In this document: positions 1 to 12,300 of the stretch, one piece after another
Numbering within the stretch: position 1 is the stretch's first letter
Layout: every line of letters starts with the position of its first letter
Source: Megalopta genalis
Lineage: Eukaryota > Arthropoda > Insecta > Hymenoptera > Halictidae
Direction: 5' to 3'
Assembly: GCF_051020955.1 (NCBI RefSeq)
Contig: NC_135019.1
Coordinates: forward strand, 21,643,375-21,707,374
DNA: 64,000 nt
Made by a program: the position numbers and the translations under genes
The notes under the pieces: model-generated
The model's database searches: none
What the model was told of the DNA's origin: nothing
The model's input: only the letters and a program-made list of their open reading frames with translations

Positions 1-608
1 CATAAAAAGATAAAAAATTTTATTTTTTGTTGTTATTTTAAGAAATAGCAAAGTTAAAAAAAGTTAGTCATCGTACAGTAAAAAAGTTTCTCTAATGTCT
101 TGAAAAAATTCAAATCATTTCGCCCAAGTAAAAAACGGTTCTTCTATTTTAAATGATGTCCGAATATTAATACGATTCACTGTACGTACACAAATACGCA
201 CGATTGTATATGCACATGCACTGGAAGAATATAAATGTGCTGCAGATTTCTCTGAAGGTGGGGTGTGATTCGAAACTGCTGCGAACAGTCTGCGTCCTAA
301 CTGCCCCTGAGTTATTCGACGAAGCATTATAATATTATCACGTTTTTCATACGACGAACGTTGGCTGTTTACGATTTTGTACGTCCAATGTACACAGAAG
401 GAGATTGAACTGTTTAACGGTCACACATTACGGGCAGCTACATATGTAGGATATTTCTTAGATACGGATAATTATTTTTTAATATCGATAAATAACTGCA
501 TAACCCAGGTTCGTAGGGTTCGTTTTCTGAAATGAAAGTATTGTGTTTTGAAAAATAAATCGAATGCATCAGGAGGTAGTGGTAACAATAATATGTTAGT
601 CACCAGTA

Positions 609-805
609 GACTGCGGATTTTATGCATTTATAAGAAAAATTATTAAACGAAATAACAAATAATGAAGACATGAGAAAAATTAAATAATATTCTACCACAC
701 TCCTCACTTCATTGGATTCACCAAAAAAGGAAATATAATCTCATTTACCTTCTGTTCGTTGTAATTAATCTAGACAATTTGTATTCTGCACAATGATCCG
801 CAGTC
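609..805. mobile_element. MITE with GACTGCGGAT ends, TA target
   Basis: The element starts GACTGCGGAT and ends ATCCGCAGTC, flanked on both sides by TA, as expected for a nonautonomous Tc1/mariner-type element. It carries no coding capacity. It sits just downstream of the repeat-protein gene, and all six array units carry it at the same place, so it was present before the array was amplified. Confidence 0.75.
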
Positions 806-850
806 TAGTAATCAGTTTCTGGTTTCATTTATTTCAGTCAAATCGCTCCT

Positions 851-860
851 TTTATTTATT
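851..860 (-). terminator. Poly(A) signal of repeat-protein copy 1
   Basis: On the minus strand this reads AATAAATAAA, about 85 nt past the stop codon. The same decamer stands at the same distance in all six copies. Confidence 0.7.
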
Positions 861-944
861 AGAAATCAAATATATTCATGCGAGTATTTTTGCAGATTTG
901 ACATGCACACTACATATGTACGCACTTCCTCCCTCCTGTTCGGA

Positions 945-1463
945 TTACTGTAGTCGTCTCTCCTTACCGATTTCAACGTCGCCAAAATCCACGTTGCCGA
1001 TTTTTACGTCGCCGATTTCTATGTCACAGGTTTCTACAATGCCGATTTCGACATCACTGACGTTTACGTTGCCGATATTAACTTTGACGGTTTCGACGTC
1101 GCCGAGACGCACGTCGCAGATCGACACTTTGCCGACATCTATATCACCAATTTTTAAGTTTGTGGTTTCTATGTCGCTCGTTTTCACATCGCTGAGTTTC
1201 ACATTGCCGATTTTTATGCTACCAAACTTTGCGTTGCCGAGTTCTACTCGGCCGACTCGTAGGTTGTGGAGTGTTATGTCGCTCAAATTCATCCTCCTGA
1301 ATGGCTCAACGTATTCCATATTGATATTCTGATTCATGCGGATATTCTGATCCACGCTGATATTCTGATCCACGCTGATATTCTGATCCACGCTGATATT
1401 CTGATCCACGTTGATATTCTGATCCACGCTGATATTCTGATCCATGCTGATATTCTGATCCAT
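945..1463 (-). CDS. Pentad-repeat beta-helix-like protein, copy 1, with hexapeptide N-terminus
   Basis: Predicted 172 aa protein of unknown function. Residues 1-48 are eight hexapeptides of the form [M/V]-[D/N]-Q-N-I-[S/N/R]. Residues 49-172 match the other family members: a short leader (MEYVEPFRRMN), 20 pentads such as GDVKI, GNVDF and GDVEI, and the family tail GKERRLQ. The start is the first ATG after an inferred 5' UTR intron (donor GTATGT at 1537, acceptor TTCTACAG ending at 1473, 65 bp); the upstream exon has no ATG. An alternative start is the ATG at 1319 (124 aa), which corresponds to the start used by copy C at 26871. In frame, the open reading frame also runs upstream to 1535 through the intron, which I discount. 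The pentads imply a right-handed beta-helix; no signal peptide or membrane segment is visible. Confidence 0.75.
   Translation of the reverse strand: MDQNISMDQNISVDQNINVDQNISVDQNISVDQNISVDQNIRMNQNINMEYVEPFRRMNLSDITLHNLRVGRVELGNAKFGSIKIGNVKLSDVKTSDIETTNLKIGDIDVGKVSICDVRLGDVETVKVNIGNVNVSDVEIGIVETCDIEIGDVKIGNVDFGDVEIGKERRLQ
1320..1463 (-). repeat. 18-bp minisatellite encoding hexapeptides
   Basis: Eight tandem 18-bp units of the type ATGGATCAGAATATCAGC (minus strand). The first bases of exon 2 in every other copy are AATATCGGC, so the unit appears to have grown from the exon 2 start, which is 5' UTR in the other copies. No frame-breaking indels are present. Confidence 0.85.
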
Positions 1464-1644
1464 GCTGATATTCTGTAGAAAACAGAACCACTCAGTCCGT
1501 GAGGTCGACACGCAGCAAGATATTACATCGGACATACCCGTTCTTCCTCAAGTCCTGGTCTTGATTCGCTCGCTCTATTACTTCTGTTTGCCTTCCTCGC
1601 GGATCGAACAGCCCTTGCTTTGTCAAATTTTGAATTTTCGGGAG

Positions 1645-1652
1645 TTTGTATA
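1645..1652 (-). promoter_or_regulatory. Degenerate TATA-like box of copy 1
   Basis: Minus strand TATACAAA, at the position where the other copies carry TATAAAAA. It lies about 105 nt upstream of the 5' UTR donor site. Confidence 0.4.
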
Positions 1653-1978
1653 CACTCGCGTTTATTTGTCGTCTTCGTAAATAGTCACGGTCGCGGTCAA
1701 CAGTAAATTTGTGTTCCAACACCTTCGAAATAGTCGCGATGTGTACATACAGTAGTTAACGACATTATTCAAACACTAATGTAATTTTGACTTCTACACC
1801 ATATATTTAAATAAATATACGTTAAAGGGGAAACATCCTTTTTGTGGCATATTAGAGTATATAAATTGTGCAAATTACAGAATACTTTCGCTTTAGTAAG
1901 AAGCGTCTTACATAATTAAAGAAATATGAAAAACAATCGAATTTTCACGACACATATGTATTCGAAAACCTTATAAAA

Positions 1979-2566
1979 TTAAGTTGAAAAGTTATAAAAA
2001 TAAATTTTTATCATATTTTAATTACTGATTTAAATACCTCTATTCTTGTTCGTGAACAATATGTTTCAAGATATTTGATATTTTAAAAATTATTATTTAT
2101 TTATGATTGATTTCTTTACAGTATATATTTTTTTGTTGCAACTTGTATGACTCAATGTATAAGACACGTATAAATATAATTTATTATCAATTGAGATAAT
2201 AGATAGTTAATGTATTTAAATATTGATGTAATATGGGAAAAATCAATCAAAAATACAGTCCAAGTTTACAAATTTCTTCAAATTTTCTTTCTACAAATTA
2301 AAATAACAAATTATATTTGCACATGTCTTATACATGACTGTCCATCCCCATAAAGTAAATTCGGTCATGAAACTTCCAACAAAAACATATATACTATAAA
2401 GAAATTATAAAATCGTGTAAAATAGATATAAAACGCCATTGATCACAAATAAATAATAATTTTTAAAATATCAAACTTTTTAAAACATATTGTTAAACAA
2501 TACAGGTATAAAACTAATAATACAGATTTTTTTTAAATTTAATTTTACAACTTTTCAACATAATTT
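1979..2566. repeat. Fold-back (palindromic) element upstream of copy 1
   Basis: The left arm begins AAGTTGAAAAGTTATAAAAA and the right arm ends TTTTACAACTTTTCAAC. Both arms share the stretch AACAATATGTTT...GATATTTTAAAAATTATT in opposite orientation, with the centre near 2270. Related fold-back sequence lies upstream of copy C (27.24-27.6 kb) and copy A-right (38.4-39.15 kb). Confidence 0.7.
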
Positions 2567-2569
2567 ACT

Positions 2570-3630
2570 TGACCTTGGCATAACCTTCGAGTCCAAATAT
2601 GAAAACGAAATATGAAATTATTGTCTGTTGGTATCTCAAGGTTTGGAGACGAACGCACTAAAACAATACAATAAAAAGAAAGTACTTTCATAAAAATCAA
2701 CTCATGGTGGGCCATGAGTACTCCAAAAAGATGACTTTTAAAAAGACTACTTTTTGTATCGTATTACCAGATTACCAGTCATCTCTGGGGTAGGATGATG
2801 GGTCTCGGTAGGAAAAGTGGGAGAAGCGAGCGGGCACATATAAGCGCGATACGGAAGAGTAAGGCGGGGTTCCAAAAAGTTCGGAATCTTATTATTATTA
2901 TATTTATTTTCTCAAGAGATACGGTTGTTGGAACGGTGTGGTGCGGTAACGTCCGTATAAGGGTCGAAACACACTTGCATACCAGGCTCGGTCGTGCTCC
3001 AAGGCCGAAATATTCTTTAATTTGGTTTACATTAGTGTTCCCACTATCCGCGCCTTCGATAGTTCAACTATCCTTCCTAGTTCAACTGCTATTTCGACAA
3101 TTTTCACAAAAATAAAAATGTTCAATCATCAATGCCTAGAGAATATATTCTAGTTTGAAGCACTTTTTGAATTTTTGCTCTAGATAATCCCGTTTGGCAG
3201 GAATCCTGCACACCGTCAAGCCATTTTAGAAAAAGGAATTCAGAGCGATGCCGTTTAAAACCTAAATAAACAGCATTTAAAACAAAATTAACACTGTTTT
3301 TTATTGTTCATAGCATTGTAAAATACGCCATAACTTAAGTCAATCAAATGTTTACTTTTTTTCTGCTGTTGTTTTAAAATGTAAGTCATTTTTGACCGCG
3401 TCAAAGTGATTTAACCCCTTAATGCTTGTAACAGAGAGTGACTGAACGTATGAGCAGATGTATGTGTTGTAATATAACATATAATTATAATTCTTGTAAT
3501 CACGAACATTTTTCTGTGTGTGTGTTTTTTAAGCAAAAGTACCATGTATTTAACTTCAGGAAATTTCAAATATGGAATTGCTGGAGCTAAGTTTGTAACA
3601 ATTGAAAATAATTACTTGTTTTATTTAATT
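2570..3630. other. No gene recognised
   Basis: AT-rich DNA without a convincing exon. The open frame at 2795-3115 has no recognisable domain and no support from neighbours. Confidence 0.4.
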
Positions 3631-3639
3631 TTATACAAA

Positions 3640-4060
3640 ATATGAAATTACGACCAATGAATTTAATTAATGAAATGATTAATAAAATACCAGCTGCACT
3701 AAGTGTGAGGCATAGCAAAAGAACTATTCAAAAATGGCTAAAAGAGGGATGGCACTGTTCGACTACTTAGTGGGGAAAGCAGGATATATGTATAATATAA
3801 TGTATGAAGAAAAGATAGATAGCTGGAAACGAAGAGTGTTAGTAAAAGAATGCCTAAAGGAAAAAATAGGTGGTTGTGATACTAAGAACACAAGGAAAGG
3901 GCGGAATGTCTAAACAGAAATGGTTACAGTCAAGAAAGTATAGAGATAGAAAAATGAAAAAAAAAAGAATATTACAGAAATATTTGAAAATATGAAAGAG
4001 AAGAAATCAGAGGTAGTGGCGATATAAGAAACTAAGGGAGTCTAGATATACAAATGGACA
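3640..4060 (+). pseudogene. Possible LINE fragment (decayed)
   Basis: Lysine/glutamate-rich broken frames (for example ECLKEKIGG and NTRKGRNV) resemble the charged linker between endonuclease and reverse transcriptase in insect non-LTR elements. Several stops interrupt it. Weak call based on composition and the nearby LINE 3' fragment. Confidence 0.25.
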
Positions 4061-4318
4061 ATTTGGGAATATAGGAGATACGATTATTCGAGCCTATATT
4101 ATTCGCGACTTATTTTTATAGTTGTTGACAAGAGGTAACTATAAAAACGAGCTGCAAGACTCGAATAATTGTATCTCCTCTTCCCAAATTGTCTATTTTT
4201 GTGCGCAATCTGAGCGCAAATTAGGGAGAAATTACTGTAATGTAAAATACAAATACACAGAAAATGTCCCAGCATCGATGATACAACCAAGAAGGTTGAA
4301 AAAACAAATCGAGACTAA

Positions 4319-4740
4319 AGAATACAATTTTTTCAGTTAAGGCGCCGTTGTCACAAAAATCGACTTTGAATATTCAGGATTTCCAACGATTTTTGCATTA
4401 ATAAAGTAAGTTTCTAACTGAATTACGTGTCATATTATCATTTAAATCTGTAGACAGAAATTAGTAACACAATACATCACAATGCTACTAATATTAGAAC
4501 TATGTATTTATATTCCTTTTAAAACGGAATAACTTTTTTCAGAACTGAGTTAAACGAATTGAATTTTTGTTTAGATGATAGAAGGACCAGTCTACTAGAC
4601 CATAACTAGAATGCTTTCTCTTTTTAATTTTGCTATTGCTTGAGGTGACAAAAAAAAAATTTTTAAAACTCATTTTTGAATATTCAAAGTTGATTTTCTC
4701 AACAAATGAAAAAATTGTATTGCGTATTTTTTATTTTTAT
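4319..4740. mobile_element. Mariner-type MITE fragment in a small inverted repeat
   Basis: The segment from 4514 carries the family signature TTTTAAAACGGAATAAC, then GATGATAGAAGGACC and a CTAGACCATAACTAG-like block. The flanking stretch 4319-4383 (AATACAATTTTTTCA ... CTTTGAATATTCA) recurs inverted at 4668-4722, so the MITE body lies within a fold-back. Confidence 0.55.
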
Positions 4741-4759
4741 TTTTTCGTGTAGAATCACT

Positions 4760-5230
4760 ACCATCTCGGTTGTACCACCGTTACTTGGACACTCTGTATA
4801 AAAGAGATAGTGAAGAAAACGGCAGTACACCTACAAGAAGAAGACAGGTGCACAATGTCTGATGGCAAAAGCGAGGTGCAGTAAATATGGAAGGGAGGAA
4901 CATGTATTGGAGGAAGAATGAGGATGGAAGATGCAGGGTTTAATAACGGGATAGAGGATTCTTGAAACACCTTAGAAGATTGCAAACGGGTGGAGAGGAC
5001 AGATCTGAGTGTAGAAACACTACTGCAGGGTGACAGGGAAGACAAAGCTGTAGAAACTAGGTAGAACAAATTAAGATAGGGTAGCTTAGAGTAGATTAGG
5101 ATAAGATGTGTGGTTGGAGGAGTGGTTGTGCAAGAAGGAGTGGTATGAGGGTAGGTTAACGAACATTTAGAAATGTAAACCGAGTTCGTTTCTATATATA
5201 GGTCGCAAGGTCGAAATAAAATAAATGTAA
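4760..5230 (+). pseudogene. LINE 3' remnant (reverse-transcriptase C-terminal region)
   Basis: Broken frames give RCGAVNMEGRNMYWRKNEDG-like and CRV-type text, as in the terminal Cys-rich region of R1/jockey-type ORF2 proteins of Hymenoptera. It is followed by a 3' tail of GTCGAAATAAAATAAATG-type sequence. Stops and frameshifts make it non-functional. Family assignment is tentative. Confidence 0.4.
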
Positions 5231-6057
5231 AATACGAGCTCCATTAATTTACAGTGTACTAGGATACTATAGGATACAAAGATACAAATGTACAGTGACA
5301 CAAGGATACTAGGATACTAGAAACATCATGATTGAAACGTTTTATTTCACGGATCAACGCTTTGAAATCACAACATTGTACCCCGACTTTTGTTACTAAA
5401 TAAAAATTCATGAAAAACGTGGAGAACGTCATATCCATATGTTTGAAGTTTCCTATTACTATGAGCCAGGTTAGGTTTGCGGCACACAGTCGACCGATAA
5501 AACCGCATGAAGCATGCTTAGCTTGGGTTTCATTTCGCGGCACAGGTTGGTAAACATGCACACTGGCCCCACGTGAATCATGAGATCACAAAGGCGTGAA
5601 AGTCCCGGAGAGACAATGCATGTAACGAACAGCGACTTCTCAACAAGCTGAGTTTCACAGCAAGAGGTATTGCATCAAAGGGATTTGAAACCGGCCTACG
5701 GTCAGTGTGGATCGCGTTACCGTTACCGATTCTATTACGCGTTATATTAAACACCGGAAAAAGAAAAGTTTTGACATACCGATCGTATCGCGCGGTCAAC
5801 AATAACGCGTCCTTAGTCAGTGGTCATTGACGTTTCTTTAACGACTGCGACGAGCGGTAGCGATAACGTGGATGCTTCACTAATGCTTTCCGCGTCAACT
5901 TTTGGCTTCAATGTAATCATACTTTTATTTATTCAAAATATACATCTTAATATTTTCGGATAAATATTGAATTTTTAATATCATAACTGTTCTTTACCCT
6001 CCAATATGATTCAAAACAGATACGGTTCGTTGTGTGTTCATCTGTGAAAACAGTTCT
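5231..6057. other. No gene recognised
   Basis: Unique-looking DNA. Short open frames at 5259-5561 and 5578-5802 (minus) have no recognisable domain. A run of GGATACT/AGGATAC near 5260-5320 is locally repetitive. Confidence 0.4.
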
Positions 6058-6260
6058 TTAACACTCGAACAGGGAATTTTCGGACAAGAAAGAAGTATTT
6101 TTATTCGACGAATATCGAATAAAAATAATTTCATTCGACGAATATCGAATAAAAATAATTTCATTCGACGAATATCGAATAAATAATTTCATTCGACGAG
6201 AATTTATCCGACGAATAAATATACTCTTTTTATTCGTAACGTCGAATAAAATTTTCATTT
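6058..6260. repeat. Minisatellite of TTCGACGAATATCGAATAAA units
   Basis: A unit of about 33 bp, ATTCGACGAATATCGAATAA plus AAATAATTTC, is repeated three times between about 6107 and 6200. The unit is partly self-complementary (ATTCG/CGAAT). The same vocabulary recurs at 6800-7000 and 35.75-36.25 kb. Confidence 0.75.
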
Positions 6261-6799
6261 CTTATCTGTATCTTTATTCAAAGGCTTCCAACAACTTTTG
6301 CCAGCTCGAATAAACGCGTTGCCGAACTTCGACCATCAAAGATCCAGCGATTGACCAAAAGCATACAGATCAATCAAGCATTATTGACAATTTCAATTTT
6401 TATATTTTTAATACGAATAGATTGTAGAGATTATCCTGATGAAAATGAGTCCAAACTCGACACCATTCGGACTAGCTTCAACAATATTACAATTTTTATC
6501 ATAACATTACGTATCAATAAAAAATGCTCGATTACACTCGAGTTTCGGCTCATCTTAAATGCTCCACAATTCATTCGTAATACTATTATAAAAGTACATT
6601 ACAAAATTTAAATGTTGGAATTTTCATTCGTTTTTTATAGTTCATAGCATTGTAAAATAAGTTATAAAAACTTATATCAATCAAATGTTTACTTCTCTTT
6701 TTCTGTTGCTTTAAAATATAAGTAATTTTTAAATCAAGTAAATAAAATAATAAAATATAAATAATTTTTAAATCAAAGTGATCTAACCTCTTTCATTTG

Positions 6800-7000
6800 T
6801 GCTTTCGAATAAAGATAGAGATAAAAGATGAAAATTTTATTCGATGCTACGAATAAATGTGCTTCGAATAAAAATAAAAGTATCTTTATTCGTTAGATAA
6901 ATTCTCATCGAATGAAATTATTTATTGAATATTCGTCGAATAAAAATACCTTTTTCATTCGACTATTCGAATAACGATAAAGTATCTTTCATTCAAACCG
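6800..7000. repeat. TTCGAATAAA-rich cluster
   Basis: Scattered ATTCGAATAA, CGAATAAAAAT and CGAATGAAATTATT motifs, related to the 6.1-kb minisatellite but not in register. Confidence 0.55.
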
Positions 7001-8313
7001 TTGTTTAAATAATTTTCCACCTAAATAATGCCCAATTCGGCAGATAACTAGGTAATATTTCGGCATAAAACATTTTTCTTGTAAATGTAATAGTTTTTGC
7101 ATAATCGTAGGCCATAGATAAATTTCTATTTTCAACCCCGGTCTTCCCTATTCATATATGTAACCATACATGCCTACGCGCACGCACATGCAGAGTGATA
7201 TACATTTTTGTAGTTTGAATTCCATCTAATCCACAGTATGGGTATATTAAAGACGACCAGATGGAAAGAGGACTCCCACTGAGTAAATGACGGGAGTGTA
7301 AATAGCGGCATCGAATCGAAGGCGGCTGGTATGGACATTGACCCATTTGTGTGCTTAAAGAGAACTCTAACCCTAGCACGGCCAGTGTCAACAACTGGCT
7401 AAAGTCGAAGTCTTCGTTGCTTCGCATCGTTCGAGTGAGAAGAATACTGTTGGAAAGAACATTCTGTATCGGTGAGCCCTCTAGAAGCTTCAAGTTTTAT
7501 GGCATAAACCATGAGTGAGAAGAGAGGGCTCCACGAGTGGCTTTCGGTATATTAGCGTTAAAAATGGTCACGTGTGAATTGATCACGTTTTGAAGGTTAT
7601 GTTTAAGAGAAACCGGTACGGTCACGTGCGTTAGTAATTAAGAGACATTTATATTAATAACAATAAACTATACATATTATAATTACTATGGCAATGGTCG
7701 TTATTTCTACAAATACGATCGATCTTCCCCCGTCGATCTTCCGTTAACACGTTCCGCGTCCAGCCGTTTTTGCTCGACTTTTCATTCAGGTCATTTGATA
7801 TTTTCACTAAAGATTGATGCATAACATAGTATGTAATTATTAATTATTGTATAAATCAGGATTAAACAAACTTATTTGCTTTGCTCTAGACTGTGTTTTT
7901 CATACTGCCTCATTCTTTTGATGGACATATATATTCTTCTTGAACTTATTCCAAAATATATTTGTTTAGAATATAAAATGGTACATGTGACCTAAATGAA
8001 ACGTTTGACGTGTACCATTGGTAATACACGTGGCACGAAACGAGTTAACATACGATAAATCGTGTGTACATTCTGAAATCGGAGATGTACACTAGCGTTG
8101 AGCACATCTAACAGATTGCCTCGCAAAATCTGATCTATATTCACTATCTTTCTCTATTGCACCTTCAATTGTCTCCGCCTTTTTTTGGATGGTGAAGCAC
8201 CTCGTTGTCGGATGCAGACTGCTAACTCTCATTCTATCCTTCGAATATTCTCCCATTAAATATTCAAATACATAGTTTTGGGTACCCTCATAAATAAGTG
8301 AATAAGAAACTAT
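7001..8313. other. No gene recognised
   Basis: The 113-codon minus frame at 7152-7493 matches no family I know. Nothing else stands out. Confidence 0.4.
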
Positions 8314-9333
8314 TGTAGCGGACCCGTAAAGTGGAGGGAAGGGATTTTCAGACGCAGAAATTGTAACCTACCCATGTGGGTGCCGTATACAGCGAAGTCT
8401 CAAGGACCCGTTGTAAAAGTCACAGGAGACGACTTTCTCCGAAATTGTTTTATGAGAGGTAATTCTTCCTTCGTTTTCAATTCAGAAACTCGTCGACTGG
8501 GATGACCGTACATCCCTGACCAGTGGAGTCGAGTCGAGTTCCTCGGAAAGCGTTGAACAGTCAACTTTCTTTCGTTGGGAATTATTATCGTTGCTATTTC
8601 GTTATTGCCATTTTCTTTCGTTACCGTTGCTATCATTTTCTCGTTGTTATATCGTTAATTAGTTTATGGTTATTGTTGTTTTGCTAATATATCTATTATT
8701 TATTATACCTTGCATGCGCACTTTTAGACACTACATACAGTGGCCTACGTTCGTACACCTTTTAAAACATAATAACTTTTTAAAGACTGGACTAAGTGAT
8801 TTGAATTTTTTTTAACGATAGAGGGACTATAGTATACTAGACAATGACCGAAATGTTCTTTTTTTAATTTTGCTATTATTTGGAATGCGCTTGGAATGTA
8901 TTCTCGGTTAACCGATTCCGATCAAATTTTCAGCACGCATATAAGTTACCGATATTTACGAGAAGCAATTTTTTAATTTTCGTTACAAGCTCGGATAAAA
9001 AAGTTAAAAAACGAGAGTTCTTTATTTTTTTCTGTCATTTCAAATAATAGCAAAATTTAAAAACGACATTTTGATCATTGTCTAGTATACTAGTCCCTCT
9101 ATTATCTAAAAAAAATTCAAGTCATTTAGTCCAGTTTCAAAAAAATTATTGCGTTTTAAAGGGCGTATGAACACTTTTGTGGGCCACTGTATTTATTATT
9201 CACGCACGCCTTTATCCCTATATTATTTTTCTGAATAAAAAGTTGCTCATTCTCAACATGTAAAATTATTACAGCCAGAGTTACAATTGTGCTTCGGTTT
9301 GCTTTCGAAGGCCATTGTTAAAGGACCGCTACA
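8314..9333. mobile_element. Solo LTR interrupted by a mariner MITE
   Basis: Begins TGTAGCGGACC and ends GGACCGCTACA, the TG...CA inverted termini typical of an LTR, with an AATAAA signal near 9233. Removing the inserted MITE leaves about 566 bp. No internal retroviral-type domain adjoins it, and no target duplication was clear. It could instead be a DNA element with short terminal inverted repeats. Confidence 0.5.
8738..9189. mobile_element. Mariner-type MITE, CAGTGGCC ends, TA target
   Basis: A complete 452-bp element, TA-CAGTGGCC...GGCCACTG-TA. The terminal inverted repeats run well over 100 bp: TTTTAAAACATAATAAC at the left matches the complement of the right-end GCGTTTTAAAG, and both arms carry the TAGTATACTAGACAATGA-type block. 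There is no transposase. It is inserted inside the LTR-like sequence. Confidence 0.85.
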
Positions 9334-12300
9334 AATTCTTCCCGATCGCGTGAACTTTTTGTTTATCTCTTCTTCCTCGTCTTTTTGAACAGACTATAGA
9401 TGCGAGCGATTGCCTCTAATCCGATTCGTGGAGCGCGAAGTCTGCATGACAAATGTAAGATTGTAGGATGGTGCAAGTACCCATTTTATTTAATATAAAA
9501 AGGGTATTCGGATGAGGTAAAATCGGCATGTCAAACAATCGATACGCAAATAGCCTCGGCCGTGGCAAAGGGCGTCGTTCATCTTGCGAATTAAATCGCA
9601 GTAAAGATGATCGAATCCTGCAGAGGGAGAGGGGTATTAAAAACGATGAAAGAGACAACGCGGAAGGATCTTTGGATCGGAGACTGAAAACGCTGAAACG
9701 AAAGGTTCAGGCAAACATACGGCCCCGGGAATTATAAACTGTTATGGGGTAAGCGCAGGCCGATGCTTCTAACCTGCAGCATCTTTCCTCCACTTTTACG
9801 CTGTGCCGACAAAAGGATCATACCTGGATGCGATGCTTCCATCGCCAGACATAGAGAGTAGAGGCCTATCGCTCAACCAGAACTGAGTAAAATAGTATTT
9901 TAGATGGTAAATAGTAAATAGACATTTTATTTTTGATCATGCACGTATTTTTGAAAATAAAATGTTTTATTTGTTCGGAAGAATGTAAATATTTTACTCG
10001 TTATAACAAATTTTTAAGATAATATTTCAAATAGTATTTTATTTGAAAAACACCGAAAATATTTGTGCCATAGTTCGAAATATTTTATTTATTTAATTTA
10101 TTATCAACAAATAAAATGATCTTATATTATTAAATCATAATGCAAAATTTATTTTGGTAATCTAACACGAACAAAGAATGAATATGCATTATAAACGTTC
10201 ATAAAAGATGCACTTTGTTACATACACGAATATCTGTATTTAAAAAGGCAATAAATTTCATTTGCAAGCATGATTTCTTCTTTATCTCATTTTACGTTAC
10301 GTTCAACATTTTCACAATTTATTTTCAGGTTAAGAATGATGAGAAATACATCTATTTTATGTTTTATGTTATTAAAATAAAAGCTATCTTATTTCATGTT
10401 TTAGATTATCAAAATAAAATATTTATTTAATGCTTTAGCTGTGGATTATCAAAATAAAATATTTTATCTACTGAGATTTCATATCCTACTTGAAATACTA
10501 TTTTATTTGAATTGCAAAAAATCTCTATTATTTAAAATAGTATTTCAAATATTATCCAGCTCTACGCCCAAGTGCTTGTTTGTTACCCAGGTTTGTATTA
10601 TTTTGCATGCAACGATCGCCGGTTATTGCAGACGAGTGCCAGAGCAAGCGTTTACATATTACATCGCTGTTTTGGCATTTTCGCGACCCTTAAAAGCATT
10701 AGATATATCTGGCCGACCGATCACTGACGCAGAAGACGTCTTCATGCGTAAAGCCTACAATGATAAAGTTTTTACTTAAAAAGCGTTGGAAATATGCGGG
10801 TCGAAGCAGGTCGTGAATTTAAATTGCGAGGCTTAGCTCGCGTGGTTTACCACGTGACAATCTCGTGTCTACAAAATATGAAAGTATTGGATGGTTCGGC
10901 AGGATAAATCAAAACAACCATTATTTACATTCCGTTCACTCATGTTTACCGGTTTATCCTCGCGGTATACAGACGGACTTGCACAGGTCGACCGACCGGG
11001 ATATTGACCCGAATTGGAAACTTCCAGAACATATTACCCTCGTAAATCAAAATAAAGGTATTCTTATGCGGATCTTCTAAGATTTTGCCGATTAGGCATG
11101 CCACGTGGCATGCCAACGCAGTGATCGCTTGGGTTTTGGCGAACGGCTCAAAAAGCCAAATGTCGGTATTCTTCAATCGAGCGTTTGGCTTCGTCGCTTC
11201 TCCTCTCGTGTTATTGGAGGTCCCGTACAAACAAACTTCGACTGCTGTCCGGAGTTCCTCCTATGATCGCAGGCAGTGATCGATATTGGTCGAAGACTGT
11301 GATAAAGATCAACGACCGGTAGCGAGACCGAGTAACACGGTTATTTTTCCCTATACTAACTTTATTCCCTCTCACTTGGAAGTATGGTCGGCGTTGGAAC
11401 ATTATTAAAGAAGGCATTATGTTTTCATTATTTTTTTAACACAGCTATACGACTTCAAAGAAGTCGCTGTACACCTTAAAATGATTAGAAAATAAAATTA
11501 ATTTATTAGGTACAGTTATTCTCGTTGATATCTGGACATTTTGAGAAAAATAAATATTTTATACAAGTTGTAAAAAATTGCAATCTTAATATTTTGTAGC
11601 AAAATATGAGAATGTAAAGTACTTTTAAATTTTACCGAGCAAAGATCACAAACGTAAGGCCCGAATAGTACATGATTACGAAAACGACCGACCTTCCTGT
11701 AACAAGCAAATTTTTTCAAAAACCGTTATTTCCCTTATAATTTTTAGTACTTCATAGCTCACAGCTGGGAGAACCCTTTATCGCGCGAGGCCGGCTAGCA
11801 GGTATGTATTTACGTATCCTGAGATAGCCGGATTTGTCATAAATCATGGACACTTGCCGATGGAAAGGTAAATGTGGCTACTAGATGTGACAAAACCCAT
11901 AATAAACAAGCTCGCACCATGTCTAGATGCTGGACACTTTAAACTTTACTTTAAAGGCGACTTTATTTGCTCGAATTTGTTCAAAATGAAAATATTAACC
12001 AATATTATCATGAAGATATACAATGTTCTAAATTCTTTTTTTATTAAACTGTATTTTTGCATTTAATGTTAATTCTATATGACATAAATATTAATTATGA
12101 AACAAGAAACAAATCTTTAATATAAAAAAACAGAAGTTCTGCTAAAACAATAAATAACTTGTTCTGTTAACGAGTGCTAAATAATTTATTTACTAAGTAT
12201 GTACTATAACTTGTACCTACTTGTACCGTTTCGAATGCGGTTTCCACTACCGTAGGGTATGTGCAATGGTAAGTTCTCAGGGTCTGGACCGAAGAAAAAT

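Larger units (their letters stand above)
1..1978 (-). repeat. Left-edge array unit (copy 1, diverged)
   Basis: This is the most diverged copy of the unit repeated at 21.96-27.2 kb and 39.1-42.4 kb. It contains, in the same order, a mariner-derived stretch (1-110, cf. 22190-22310), a block reading TAGGTTCGTAGGGTT-type sequence with AATCGAATGCATCAGGAGG (about 500-600), the GACTGCGGAT MITE, the gene's 3' end, the gene and its 5' flank. It is truncated by the window start. About 19 kb of unrelated accessory DNA separates it from the next unit. Confidence 0.8.

Noticed and set aside
1320..1463. CRISPR-like array
   Set aside because: Units are directly adjacent without unique spacers, and the genome is eukaryotic.
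1266..1478. Plus-strand and third-frame peptides from the 18-bp repeat (HADILI-, SEYQRG-type)
   Set aside because: An 18-bp repeat is open in every frame that lacks a stop. Only the minus frame joins the conserved pentad domain.
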